Positions 1 to 11,349 are shown, counted from the first letter of the stretch. The stretch is 64,000 nt of DNA from Dasypus novemcinctus (GCF_030445035.2 NC_080682.1:31292770-31356769), one strand, 5' to 3'. Made by a program: numbers and translations. Notes: a model not told the origin generated them from the letters alone.

Positions 1-1031
1 CTGTTTTCTTTCCACGTGACACGCCCATTGATCAAGCACTCCGTGCCTTGCAGCGAGAGCTCAAGCTCCGCACACAGCCATGGTACATTTCTCATATTCG
101 CAGCCATTCAGGGCTGCCCGGGCCTCTAGCCATGGGTAATTCTGCTGCCAACCAAGCCGTCTCCACCCATACAATAGCCACTGTCGGAGACTTGGTCAAT
201 CAAGCCAAACTTCTCCATTCTAAGTTCCACTTTTCAGCAGCCTCACTTCAACGTCTTTTGCCGGGCCTCCCCAAGGAAACATGCAAGCATTTGGTGCGCG
301 CCTGTAAAACATGCGCCCCCTTCTTGCCGCTTGGACCATTGCAGCCACAAGGGGTCAACCCCTGCGGCCTCAAGCCAAACTCCCGATGGCAAATAGACGT
401 CACCCATGTGCCATCATTTGGGTGCCTCAAGTATGTCCATGTCACAGTTGACACCTTTTCTCACCTTTGCTACACTGTCCCCTTACCGGGGGAAACAGCC
501 AAGCATTGCATTAAAGCATTGCGGCAAGCCATCTTATTCATGGAGGTTCCTTGGGATGTTAAAACCGATAATAGGCCTAGGTATCGCAGCTCCTCATTCG
601 CTACATTTCTCCAGCTCTACAACATTACTCACCACTTCGGCATTCCATACAACCCCCAGGGGCAGGCTATAGTAGAATGCATCCACCGCCAGCTCAAAGT
701 GCAAATTCAATAAGAGAAGGATCTACGCCCACATAGTCAACCAGGCGACATTATCACTGCCTGCCTCATTCACATAAACCTCCTCTCCTTTGATAAAAAT
801 GGTCTTTCCCCTCTCCATAAGCATTGGGGCCCCTCCTACGCACCAACAGTTGCCCCGATGGTGTTTTGGAAGGACCCAGAAACAAACAATTGGCAGGGAC
901 CCAGTCCCCTTCTCACCCAAGGCAGAGGGTTTGCTTGTGTCTTTCCAGAAAATGCCTCCCAGCCGCTCTGGATCCCCGAAAAAAAAAAAACGTCAAACCC
1001 GCCACCGGCCAGCAGCAAGTTCCAACGACGG
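1..1031 (+). pseudogene. pol: pol remnant of ERV-A: RNase H end and integrase
   Basis: One frame (codons starting at multiples of 3) runs from the left edge. The stretch HIRSHSGLPGPLA near 96-134 is the RNase H/integrase junction of betaretroviral pol. Integrase follows with the zinc-binding HX3H (His codons 216 and 228) and CX2C (Cys codons 303 and 312). The catalytic triad is present: Asp at 396 (QIDVTH), Asp at 567 (KTDN) and Glu at 675 (AIVEC). The normally conserved glycine after TDN is replaced by arginine. A TAA at 711-713 cuts the frame shortly after the catalytic Glu, but the same frame continues downstream into a WKDP...W-GP...GRG stretch (about 864-930) typical of the integrase C-terminal domain. 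A run of 12 A residues at 979-990 lies near the end of pol. Non-functional because of the stop. Confidence 0.88.
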
Positions 1032-2855
1032 ATGATGAGAGCACTCGCCCATCGGATGGAGAGGCTAAATATGGCCGCAGATCTAGCTCATGACACCCTC
1101 CTCCTTGGACAGCTAGTACAGCTTGCTGTCCGCGCCTTAGCTTCAAACAAAAAACCTAAAAATCTACACTCTCTCCTGCTTTTCATGTTAGCTCTGCTCC
1201 CCTCCACTACGGACCAGGCTAGTATAACCCATCAGCCCTTTAACTGGACACTCTCTCTTTGGCAGCAGGAAAAGCTCCTCGCTAATAACATTACTGCGGG
1301 TGCTCCCTCCTTCACAGTGCACATATGTAATCTCGCCAACCTTCCTTTCGCCAGTGGTGGTTCCCTTCAAGACATTACACACAATACTCACTGGTGTTGG
1401 TACAGCTCACTTACAGGCCTTAATGGCCCCTATAATCATGAAGTCTCAGGCTTCTATATTTGTCCTTCCACGGCCAGAGGCTGCCATGACCCAGCGCACT
1501 ATTACTGCCCCTCCTGGGGGTGCAAAACCATGGCCCATGGATGGTCGGGAGCTCCCAATAGGGACCCCTATCTCTCCTTTTCTTTTAAAGATAAAGGTCA
1601 CTAGGGCAGCATCACACTCACTGTCAAAAACCCTAAAAATGCAGGCTGGCTACAGGGCCGCACCTGGGGAGCCCGACTTTACATGAGCAACTATGATTAC
1701 GGTGCCTTTTTCATTATAAAGAAAAATTCAATCCGCACACAATCCGCCGCCGTGGGCCCAAATCAAGTTCTCAATCCTCCCCACGCACGGCCTCCCCCTC
1801 CTCCCTCTGTTTCTCCTTCTCCTCCTGCTACCACCCTAAATCCTTCCATCACTAGGTATCCTCCCCACTGCCAAACCCTGCCACCCCCCAACCCTCTTGT
1901 AGCCCTCCTCAATGCATCATTTATCTCCTTAAACTTATCCCAGCCCAACCTTACACAACGTTGCTGGCTCTGCTTCTCCGCCGTGGCTCCCTTCTATGAA
2001 GCCTTAGCTACCAACAGCGCCTATCGCGCCTCCCCAGACTCCACTGGTACCTCTTGCAATTGGAACCAAACAAAAAGAGGACTCACCCTCCGATCAGTTT
2101 CCCAGACTGGACTCTGTATAATAAAAACCAGCGGCAAAGTTCTCCCCTCCATGCAGTCCCTCTGCAGCCTAACTCACACCCCTAATGCAGCTGCTAAGTT
2201 CCTAATTCCCCTTAATAATACCAAATGGCTATGTTCTTCCTCCGGCCTCACTCCATGTCTCAATGTTCAAACCCTTAACTCCACCAGCGACACCTGTGTG
2301 CTCATACTCATTGCCCCCCGCGTTATCTTTTATACTGATAACCAATTCTTTGACTCCTGGCAGCACTTCAGCTCCCCGCAGCACGAGCAGAAACAGGAAG
2401 TCTTCACCGCCATCACAATTGCCACCCTTCTAGGTCTTGCCGGCGCAGCCACTGGAGCTGCAGCTCTCAGCCTCCAAGATAACTCCTTTTCAACCCTTAG
2501 GCAAGCTGTCGATGCAGACATTGCCCGCCTTGAGACTTCCATGGCCCACCTTGAAACATCTCTCAACTCCCTGTCTAAAGTCATTCTCTAAAACCACAGG
2601 GGCCTAAACCTCCTCCTCCTAAAAGAAGGGGGGCTCTGCACAGCGTTAGAAAAAGAATGCTGCTTCTATGCTAGCCACTCTGGCCTCATTCGAGATAACC
2701 TCGTACAAGTTAGGGAGGGCCTCCGCAAGAGAAAGCAGGAACGTGAAGCCAGATGGTCTTTCCCTTGGGGGCTGCCCAATGGAATCCTTTCTTACTTTCT
2801 CCCCTTTCTAGGCCCGCTCCTCACCCTTGTCCTCCTATTAGCCCTAGGACCCTAG
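1032..2855 (+). pseudogene. env: env of ERV-A, gamma-type, broken by in-frame stops
   Basis: A single frame from the ATG pair at 1032 carries a complete Env layout. There is a long basic leader of about 45 residues before a hydrophobic signal segment (LLLFMLALL, about 1170-1197). The surface subunit has a GWLQGRTWG block near 1644-1670 and the CWLC motif at 1962-1973. A hydrophobic, Ala/Gly-rich fusion peptide lies at about 2410-2470. The transmembrane subunit has the CX6CC motif (Cys at 2637, 2658 and 2661) after an LNLLLLKEGG stretch in the usual immunosuppressive-domain position, and a membrane anchor at about 2785-2850. In-frame stops are TAG 1602-1604 and TAA 2589-2591. A further TAG 2853-2855 and TGA 2865-2867 fall where a cytoplasmic tail would be, since tail-like sequence (KNQVNSVL) follows in frame. 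CWLC plus CX6CC is the covalently linked gamma-type Env architecture; the receptor cannot be told. Confidence 0.88.
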
Positions 2856-3340
2856 ATCATCAGGTGAACTGTCCAGCTTGTCAAAAATCAAGTTAACTCT
2901 GTCCTTAGTAAGCCCATCCAGGTCCGGTACCAGCGAATCCGCACCACCGACGAAGACGCACCAGGAGTCTCCATTAATTGCCGTCCTCCCCAAATGGCCA
3001 GCCGCCTCTCAACGCACCCAAGCCCCAGCTCCCCTGCCCCTACCCCTTCTCACCACCCATCCTAACCCCTTACCCTTACCCTTTCCCCTCCCCCGCCCTG
3101 TTTATCTAAGGCCGCCAACATTCCATCGAGGCGCTGGACTGGTTAGCCAATGACGGGCAACGGGATCGGCCCGCCAGTCAACCTAAGGCAGGGACACGGC
3201 CTTTTGCTGCCGCGCTTCCCCATGACGGGTAAGACTGGCCACCTGTGTGGCACGGGCATTGCCCGGCTGGGCGCAATCCCGACCTACGACAGGCACAGTC
3301 CCCCTCCCTCCTCAAATCAAGCTTTTTGGAGGAGCTTAAT
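2856..3340 (+). other. ERV-A env tail remnant and 3' untranslated region
   Basis: The env frame stays open from 2868 to a TAA at 3108-3110. The first 30 or so codons look like an Env cytoplasmic tail; the rest is pyrimidine- and proline-codon-rich. Small reading frames in other phases here are proline-rich low-complexity translations and are not called as genes. No other coding sequence is visible before the polypurine tract. Confidence 0.6.
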
Positions 3341-3357
3341 AAAAACAAAGGGGGAAA
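3341..3357 (+). other. ERV-A polypurine tract
   Basis: AAAAACAAAGGGGGAAA sits directly before the TG of the LTR, where plus-strand DNA synthesis would be primed. ERV-B carries a nearly identical tract next to its own 3' LTR (reverse complement of 36846-36863). Confidence 0.85.
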
Positions 3358-3818
3358 TGTGGGAGGAAGGGCACCCGGCTTGCCACAGTAGCAAACGGTG
3401 CGGCAAGAAGTGATACCGCCTCTGCCCACTGGGCCTAGATAAGGTGACCACGCCTGACTAGGCCTTTGCTGCTAGCGGCTGGCGGGCGCTGCCCTCCCCC
3501 TTTCTATCTCCCGCCTAGCCCAACATCCGGCCAACTCTCACTCCCCCTTTCCCCTCCCCTATTCCAAACCTCTCAGCTAGCCCTCCCTATATCTTACTCC
3601 TCCCTCTACCCAACCCTATATAACCAAGTGTACTTCCGTAATAAAGCAGACCTGTTCTTGCGCTCAAGCGGTCTCCGTGGTTTTTCCCCAACCGCGCGTC
3701 CCCCACGCCTGGAGAACCGGTGCTCCCTCTTGGAGCACCCCCCGCCGGTGGTTTGGCAGGAGCAAGCCCCCCCGACTCTTGGGCCCGAGCGAGGACGAGA
3801 CCCTCACGCTCAGCCACA
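3358..3818 (+). repeat. ERV-A 3' LTR
   Basis: It begins TGTGGGAGGAAGG immediately after the polypurine tract and ends near a CA at 3817-3818; an alternative end is CA at 3823-3824. It is about 461 bp long. It has a CT-rich upstream half, a TATA box at 3617-3623, AATAAA at 3640-3645, and a GC-rich U5-like section after about 3660. The exact right end is uncertain because the left flank is outside the window. Confidence 0.82.
3617..3645 (+). promoter_or_regulatory. TATA box and poly(A) signal of ERV-A LTR
   Basis: TATATAA (3617-3623) and AATAAA (3640-3645) lie only 16 bases apart. Transcription starting about 30 bases after the TATA box would begin at or just after the AATAAA, so the signal lies in U3 and R is very short. 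This is the layout known for betaretroviruses such as MMTV. The same spacing occurs in ERV-B. Confidence 0.7.
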
Positions 3819-3989
3819 CTACCATGATGTGTTGCCCATAAGAAAAACAAACAACAACAAAAAAATAATCTAAATTCAAAACAAAATGATAACTTGAAAT
3901 GTTATTATCCTGAAGTTTATTTTTAAATCACAGCACCCTAAATCATGGTATGACTTCTCATTTCTTGAAAGATTTCTTGTATTTCTTTC

Positions 3990-4353
3990 TATTGGGGATT
4001 GAATCATGTCCCCCCAAAAAGGCTTGTTCATGTCCCGACCCCTGGACCTGTGGGAATGAATCCATTTGTAAGCATGACCCTGGATGTTGTTATTACTTAA
4101 GGTAATACAGTATGGTTCAAGTCCTTTTAAGCAGAAGAAATCTGACACAGAAGAAAAAGGAAACAGGAAAGACAAGGACCAAGGACTGCCATTTGCCAGA
4201 CCCAGAATGCCACAGTCTTCAGGTAGACAGTCATTGTCTTGCTGATGTCTTGATTTTGGACTTCATTTAGCCTCAAAACCATGAGCCAATAAATCCCTGT
4301 TGTTTAAGCCAAGCAGTTTTTTAGCATTTGTTTTAACATCAAGAAAACTAAGT
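3990..4353 (+). repeat. MaLR-type LTR (copy 1, plus)
   Basis: It starts with TTGGGGATTGAATCATGTCC and ends with a characteristic tail: GATGTCTTGATTTTGGAC, then CCTCAAAACCATGAGCC, AATAAA, GTTTAAGCCAA, and a closing GAAAACTAAG. The tail layout is that of mammalian MLT/MST-like LTRs. Related plus-strand copies are at 16236-16700, 34726-35158 and 45790-46217. The family name is inferred from structure only. Confidence 0.6.
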
Positions 4354-5539
4354 CAATTCCCATAGAAAGGAAAGGCATTAGACAGATATAAGCCTACATA
4401 GGGACGTTTTGAAATCAGATATAAAATAGAGTAATGATAATATTTAATACCTTTTTTCTTTTCTTATTTCACCCCCCAAACTTTGCCATGGGGAGTATCC
4501 TAAATGAAGGAGAGAAGTCTATTAAAGCAAAGCAATAAGAGAATCTGTAAAAATCAATGTTTTGATGGATTTCCCTCACAACAAGCTGCCTTACCTATCT
4601 ATTTATTTTAGGTTTAAGGAGCTTTGATGTGTTTTTAAAAGTTGATTCCAATTAGAAAGAAATCTGAGTGAATTGATTTCATGTTCATTATACATAAATT
4701 AAAAAATATAAAAGTGAAACCCTATGCTTTTGATGAAAATGTACTAAAATCACATAAGATAATACAATGTTAAAATATGTTATATTTGCAAGGTTCAATG
4801 AAATCAATAGTATTTTGATATTTCCAATTTTGGAGGTTTTTGCATTTTTTTAACAAATTGTCTTCATGTTGAAAAATAACAGATGTTCTTAATTGTCATA
4901 TGATAAATCTTGGAAGAGTCTTTATGGTATTCTTTTCAAAACTTGAGAAAGTGAGTGATTCTGATGACTACATAACAAACTACTCTAAAACACATTCACT
5001 CTAAAACATGTTCACTTAAAACAACAAGCACTTAGTATTTCAGGAGTTACCTGTGCTGTTGTGCTAATATGGTCCAAGCTTGGTGGTCTTGGCTTGACTT
5101 GCACATACTTAGGATATCAGCTGGCAGTGAAGGGAACTTAACTCTTAAGTGTAGTGGTTGACTAGTTGTTAACTATAGTCCATCCCAATCTTGAGGTGTT
5201 TGGAATGATGTCTGCTTCAGGCTGAGAAGGGTTATAGATATTAAAGGGCAGAGAAATTGAGTTATTTTGCTTGCAGTTAGAGATACTCCTTGTTTTTGGG
5301 GTGAAGCTGGTCCATTTTCATCACTGTTAGTTGTCTATGGCAGACCTGAAGAACTAAAGAATCGGAGTTAACTGAATATCTGCTAGTTTTCAGGGATCAA
5401 CCAGAATAGGACAATCCAAAGACTTTAAGTCTCTGAGAAATGTACTTAACAGGTAAGTTGAAAATTATAGGTTCAGATAAAACAGTAGAAGAATCATGAT
5501 TAAGGAATTTGTAAATGAATATAACTGTTTTCTATTGGG
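4354..5539. other. AT-rich intergenic DNA, no gene seen
   Basis: No convincing coding frame. The part at about 4970-5240 (CTACATAACAAACTACTCTAAAAC, ACTTAAAACAACAAGCAC, then a TGGTCTTGGCTTGACTTG stretch) resembles an old mammal-wide interspersed repeat, but I cannot assign a family. Confidence 0.35.
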
Positions 5540-6240
5540 GAACTAGATTTATCTATATTCCCACTGATGGGGTGGTGATTTCATGAGGCTGTGTGGCTTG
5601 CCTATGGTATCTGGATGTCCCTAGGTCCCTCAGGAGTACTTCTGTTTGAGACTTTGTTTACTTCATCAGTTGGTGAAGTCTGGCTGAAATATGCATAAGC
5701 ATAACCTCTGGCATGACCTCCCAACTCATTCTGAAATCTTTTAGTCATAAAAACTATATTTTATTTCATATCCTTCCCTTTTGGTCAAGGTCTTTCACCA
5801 AATACATTCATGATTAAAGCATGATAATAATCTCGGTGCCTGGGGAACTGATCCCCAGGAGTCATGTCCCACGTTGTAGGGAAGGGTAATGAGTTTATTT
5901 GCAGTGTTTAGCTTAAAGAGAGCCACATTTGAATTACAAGGTTTTCAGGGAGAAATTCTTAGCTATAAATTTTTATGTAGGCTTACTTTCATTATTATAG
6001 AAATAAGGTTCATATGTGCAACACTTAAGATTGAGGGCTTGGCTTATTGCCCTGTTTTCTATTATTAGACAAGTGTCATATAATCCAGACACTATGCTAT
6101 CATATTTGTGAAAATAGCGTGACTTTCCCAGGATGAAATTTTAATATTTTGTTAGCTGCTGTGTGGGCTTTTATCTATGCAGAAAGCAAACCAATGGCAA
6201 CCAGGATATCTTTTTATATCCCATGTAAATATCTAACTAT
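5540..6240 (-). repeat. Old L1 3' UTR fragment (minus)
   Basis: It shares blocks with the L1 3' UTR at 20743-21240: a CAGGAGTACTTCTG / CAGGAGAACCAGTACCTG region, then ATGCATAAGCATAACC and GACCTCCCAACTCA. It continues with CTCGGTGCCTGGGGAACTGATCCC and CAGGAGTCATGTCCCACG, which lie further 5' in the same L1 type. Orientation follows from comparison with the minus copy at 24931-25711. Confidence 0.6.
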
Positions 6241-6539
6241 ACTTTCTATAAATATACTATAAACATCTAGCTATAACTTTCAAGATTTTCAAAAGACCCT
6301 ATCTGTCAGGACACCTGACCATATCACATCTTTATTGTCTGAACAGTGTTATGTTAAATAACAAGTAGAACTTGAATTATATACTTGCCTTGTTTCTCTT
6401 ATAGTTTTTGCATGTACTTTCAGAGAAGCCTCAGAGTAAAACAGTTTACCTGACAAGGAAATTTGTTTGCTTCTCTAGTATATAGAATTTTCTAAGAATA
6501 AAATATGCAGTGTTTCCATAAACCCCCATTTTCTTAAAG

Positions 6540-7880
6540 AAGTTGTGAATTTAAAAAACAATCATGCTAGCATACAGGATTCCTATACAACTTCCCACAA
6601 CCAACCCTGCATTATTGCATAACATTTTTTACAAATGTTGAAAGAACATCTTCAAAATACTACTGTTACCTATACTCCATAATTTACATTTAGTGTACTT
6701 TCTACTAACAATTCTATTATTAACACTATGTATTAATATTGCATTTTGTTTATAGATCATGAAAGAACATTCCCGTAATTTTTATACTTTTTTTTAATTT
6801 TTAAAGAGATAATTAGATTACATAAATGTTATGTAAAAAATATAGGGGATTCCTATATGCCTCAGTCCCTACCTATCCTCCCAACATTCTCTCAGATTAT
6901 CAACATCCTTCATTAGTGTGGTACATTTGTTACAATTGACAAAAACTTACTGGGACATTGCTACTAAGTGTGGATTATAGTTTACATTATAGTTTAAGCT
7001 CTCTCCCACACATTTTTGTAAACTATGACAAGATATATAATGGCCTATATCCTTCACTGCAACATCATTCAGGACAATTCCAATGTCCATATTACACTCT
7101 CTCACACACATACTCATATATATCTATATCTATATATTTTTTAAGATACATAGGTTACACAAATATTACATAAAACATATAGAGGATTCCCATTCCATTT
7201 TTTTGCAGTAAACCACAGTCCATCATCCACAACAGGTTTCACTATTTTATACATTTCTATACCTTAAACAGTCTATCGAAAGTGTTCACTCATTTACTCT
7301 TGGTTTCAACATAGAGTTGTGCTGTTACCATCCCAGTCAAATTTAGAAAGTTTTCATACCTCTAAGATGAAAAATCCCACACCCCATTGTACCCACCTAT
7401 TGCCGAACCTTCACATTGATATAGTACCGTCTTTGACATTTCTGTAAAAAATTTCAATATTACTGAAACTATAGACCATAAGTTATATTAGTTATATTTT
7501 CCTCATCTATCATAGTCTAAACCACTTATATTATTCAGGTACATTTGTTCTAGTTTACAGAAAAGAATTCTTTTATTTTTACTTTTAATCACAATCTTCA
7601 TCTACCACCAAATTCTGTTACACAGTCCGTAGATTATTCTCTATCATTCTTTCAGTTAAATTTATGTCCTCAGACTACACCTTTCAGCTAGTCACCTTTA
7701 TACATCAGCAATGTTAAACTCATTATAATGTGTTGCCATTGACTCTATCCATTTCCACACATTTACAATCAACCTTATTGAAAATTCTTCATACATTAAA
7801 TATCAGCTACCCCTTCTCAGTCCTCATTCTACCTCTTAGTAATTTATACTCTGCAGGCTAAAACCATTTAATTTAGTGTG
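6540..7880 (-). repeat. Cluster of old L1 3' ends (minus)
   Basis: At least three consecutive pieces start with poly(T) or AT-rich DNA followed by GGGGATTCCTATATGCC-like sequence: about 6540-6775, 6785-7130 and 7131-7880. The second contains TTCATTAGTGTGGTACATTTG, GGATTATAGTTTACATTATAG and TGCAACATCATTCAGGAC, all found in the other L1 3' ends here. They are diverged and 5'-truncated. Confidence 0.6.
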
Positions 7881-8049
7881 GTGATATTTTCTCATTTTCA
7901 TCAATTTAAAAGTAAAAATAAAATTGGTACTGAACACTTTCATCTTCTAACAATAAGTGATTGAAATGATTAAGTTCAAAGAAGGGCTATGCAATAACTG
8001 AAAACAAATTTGCAGATGGATGCATTCCATATGGAAAATAATCTCTATG

Positions 8050-8925
8050 CATTATTATTCTGCATTGCTGAAATCTTTGTTTCTCAAACTGTAGATTAGA
8101 GGATGCAACATAAGGACCATTAATGTGTAAACAGAGGCTAATTTGAGCTGGATACTTTGGGGTTAGACACACATCAGAGGAAGAGGAATGTGTGATGGAA
8201 TATGGTAATGGCAGGCAGGTGTGAGGCACAGGTGGAGCAGACTTTGTGGCATCCACTGGCTGAATGTTTCTACAGAATGGTGATAATGATGAACAAATAA
8301 GAGGAAAGTTTGATGAATTGCTCATTAAAGGTGGCAAAGATGAAAAACAACAACTGGTTAAGGTAAATATCAGAACAGGAGAAAGAGCAGTGAGGAGAAT
8401 TCACAGAAGTGATTTATTGTGTCAAAAGCATGAGAGGATCATTTGAAAGGAGAGCATGTGAGTCTCAAGGAACATACTACCCCCCACGCCTATGATCCAA
8501 TCACCAGTGTGAAAGACAGTTTCTCTGTGATGTGACATATTTAGATTATAGGGTTGCAAATAGCCACAAAGTCATAGACCATCACAGCTAATACAAAGGA
8601 TTCAGTTACCACATAGATATAAAAGAAAAAAAAAATGTACTACACATCCTAGAAGTGCATGTGTCTTCTGCAAGTTGACTTATCAGCATCTTGGGAGCAG
8701 TAATGAAGGAATAGTGGAAACAAACAAATCAGATATAGCTGAGGAAAAAGTACATGAGGAAGTGTAGTAAAGGTTTTAATTTTGATGATCATAGTCATTC
8801 CAATATTTCCAACATTAACAACACTAATAGCCAGAAATTCCAAGAAGAGAGGGGCCTGTAGTTTTGGGAAATCTGAGAAGTGCAGGAGGGCATATGTGGC
8901 CTAAGCAGTGATATTTTTCTCTGCC
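8050..8925 (-). pseudogene. Olfactory receptor pseudogene 1
   Basis: Read on the minus strand, it starts around 8920 with ENIT (an N-glycosylation site), then a SDFPKLQ-PLFLEFLAI stretch leading into TM1 with GNIGM near 8805. It passes a YDFVAICNP block near 8570-8598, where the Arg codon of the usual DRY/DRF is missing, and ends with HPLIYSLRNKD of TM7 near 8070-8115. Stops and frame changes are frequent, for example directly after the TM2/TM3 region around 8650, in TM3 and after VAICNP. The layout is that of a class II olfactory receptor, perhaps family 5 or 8. It would have been a single-exon seven-helix G-protein-coupled odorant receptor; this copy cannot be translated. Confidence 0.82.
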
Positions 8926-9012
8926 AGAACATCTGTCCTGTTGATGGAATCTGAAAACCAATCTTGAGAAAACATATCAAGGAGAATGATGGATATGTAA
9001 AGCATGGTTAAC

Positions 9013-9675
9013 TGTATTAGTCAGCCAGAAAGGGTGCTGAAGCAAAGCACAAGAAAGTTGTTGGTTTTTATAAAGGGTATTTATTTGGAATAGAAGCTTG
9101 TGGTTACCAGCCAGTAGATTCCAATTCAATGTGTCATAAGAGATACTTTCATCACCCAAAGTCTGTTGCCATGTGTTGAAGCAAGATGGCTGCCAATATC
9201 TGAGAGAGTACAGACTTCCTCTTTCCTCTTAAGCCTTCATGGGTCCAGATTCTTCTGATCTCAGCTGTAGGCTGGCACAGTGCTCATTTCTCTTTCCAGG
9301 GCTCAATTCTTTCTGGGAACAGCTGCTCTGTTCTTTTCACAAGGTCGGCAATAAACTTTCAAGCTCATCTCTCTTCCCAGGGGTTCCAGCATCAAAACTA
9401 AGTTTTCTTCTCTGCCTTGACTTTTTCCGAGTATCTACTTCTCTCTGTGCCTACTTCCATGTGAGAGTCTGTTTCATCAGCCCATCAAGGGAGTGGGAAC
9501 TCAACACTGGGTCTCACTCTAATGACATGGTTGAATCAAAGCCCTAATCTAAACATAATTTAATCAGGTATCACTGATGACTCTGATACAATCAAAAGGT
9601 TCTAGAGGAACAGACCATTTACAAACATAATCAATACCTCTTTTTGGAATTCATAAATAATATCAAACTGCTACA
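9013..9675 (-). repeat. Solo MaLR-type LTR (minus)
   Basis: It begins TGTATTAGTCAGCC and ends GCTACA, the inverse of the TGTAGC...TAATACA ends of the plus copy at 21878-22518. It shares TTTATAAAGGGTATTTATTTGG, the GCAAGATGGCTGCC block and GGAATTCATAA with the LTRs at 9702 and 11971. No matching 5-bp flanking repeat is visible: left TTAAC, right CTGTT. Confidence 0.75.
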
Positions 9676-9701
9676 CTGTTCCATGTAGAGGGCAAGGTGA
9701 G

Positions 9702-10292
9702 TGTATTAGTCATCAGATCAGTCATCATCTGATATAAAATACCAGAAATTGGTTGGTTTTTATAAAGGATATTTATTTGGGGGAGGAGCTTACAGAAATC
9801 AGGCCATAGAGCATAAGTTACTTCCCTCACCAAAGCCTATTTTCAAGTGTTGGAGCAATATGGCTGCCAAGGTCTGCGAGGGTTTAGGCTTCCTGGGTTC
9901 CTCCCTTCCAGGGTTCCTCCCTTCCAGGGTTTTGCTTCTGTCTGGTTTCAGAGTTCCTCTCTTCCCAGGGCTTGCTTCTTCCTGGGATCAGGGTTCCTCT
10001 CTTCCTGGGGTTTTCTTCTGTTTCCTCGGTGAGCTTAATTTCCAGGACTCCAACTTAAGGCTTCAGCATCAATCCCCAACATCAAACCTACCCATCAAAA
10101 ACCCTCAACTTTGTCCTTTGCCAAGCCTTTTATCTGTGAGTCCCCATCCACCAAATGGTGGGGACTCAACACCCTAATGACATAGCCCAATCAAAGTCCT
10201 AATCATAACTCAATCACATCCAGGTACAGACCAGATTATAAACATAATCCAATATCTATTTTTGGAATTCATAACCATATCAAAGTGCTACA
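9702..10292 (-). repeat. 3' LTR of MaLR-type element
   Basis: TGTATTAGTCATCAG...GTGCTACA on the plus strand; about 591 bp. The interior holds a short tandem of CTTCCAGGGTTCCTCC-like units around 9895-10000. The minus strand carries the AATAAA-like signal near its end, as in the plus copy at 22449-22454. Confidence 0.8.
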
Positions 10293-11349
10293 TTCCACCC
10301 TCTGAATTCCAAAAGACATTATAATATTAGAAAAAACCTTAAATCAGTAACAATTGCAAGTACTAAATCATATCACAATCAATTTGATGAAATACAGTTT
10401 GTCTTGGGGCAAAGTACTATCCGCTATAGACCTCTGAATCTAATAAAACAGTTTTTCTGTTTCTAATACACAAAATAGCAGACAAAGTATAAACATTTTC
10501 ATTACAAAAGGAGAATTTGGGAGAGAAACATGATTGACGGGTCCTCTACAATTCAGTAAACCTGCAGGACATCCTCCATTCAATTTCAGTCTGAGAGTCA
10601 TTCTTAAAATGAGTTTTTCTTCTCCTTGGTGCCTTATGGAAACCCACCCTTTCCACATGCTTGACCAATGCAGTTTTCTTGGTTCCACCCTCATCAAGTA
10701 TCTGGGTGTCACCCAAACTCCAGACCTCACCCTCCAAGAGTGTTGGGGGATTGCCACACCTTATCCAATCTCTGGGTTAGAGTCTTAATTGCCCTACACA
10801 GTGATGTGAAGACAACATTCTCCATAATTTTTGGTACACAAGCTCAACAAACTCAGAGCAATGAATTGACCACCTGGGCTTCCCTAATCTTTGGCACACA
10901 GTCTCAATCATCTCAGAGCAATAAGTTGACCATCTGGCCTTCCCTAACATTTGGCATGGAGGCTCAACCCTCTCATAGCAATGAATGGAACACCTGGCCT
11001 TTCCTAATCTGTGGGGGACGGGCGCACCCCTCTCAGACCTATGGGGTGCTGACCTTAACCGCTCAAATCCTTGAGGAATGTGCTCCACCATCTCTGTACC
11101 CTGGGGCAGCAAAACGCTCCCCAAACATCAGATGGGAACATCCACTCTTTTCAATTGCTGGGGCAAACTAACCCTTTCTGTACACAAGGGAGCAGTTCCT
11201 CTCTTGGCCCAAGGTGATATCTTAATTTCAGATCTCAGCCTCCATTATTTTCCTTTTGAAGTTGTTTCCCCTTCAATCTTTCCTTTCCATGTCCCTTTCA
11301 TTCCAGGTTGATGGTGGTTTTGTTCATACAGCTCTCTCAAAAAATTTGT

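Larger units (their letters stand above)
1..3818 (+). mobile_element. ERV-A: 3' part of a betaretrovirus-like provirus with gamma-type env
   Basis: The window opens inside pol. In plus-strand order it shows the end of RNase H, integrase, env, a polypurine tract and one LTR, which is the 3' end of a provirus; gag, protease, RT and the 5' LTR would lie left of the window. The integrase is of the betaretrovirus (class II, HERV-K/MMTV-like) type, whereas env has the gamma-type motifs CWLC and CX6CC. That mosaic is known from type D simian retroviruses; placing this element near them is inference. GC content is clearly higher than in the surrounding DNA. I see several in-frame stops but no clear frameshift in env, so the copy is defective but not very old. 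The right target-site repeat cannot be assigned without the left end. Confidence 0.9.

Noticed and set aside
2878-3153. 91-codon open frame after ERV-A env
   Set aside because: Proline-rich translation of a pyrimidine-rich untranslated region in a different phase from env; no domain and no reason to be an accessory gene.
3150-3873. Overlapping open frames across the ERV-A LTR
   Set aside because: They run through polypurine tract, TATA box and U5 sequence and translate low-complexity DNA; no superantigen-like or accessory protein features.
10440-11311. Open frames of 60-167 codons in the internal part of the MaLR-type element
   Set aside because: They overlap on both strands and show repeated non-coding blocks (for example TTTGGCACACAGTCTCAATC-like units); only the 11350-11820 frame has gag-like motifs in sense orientation.
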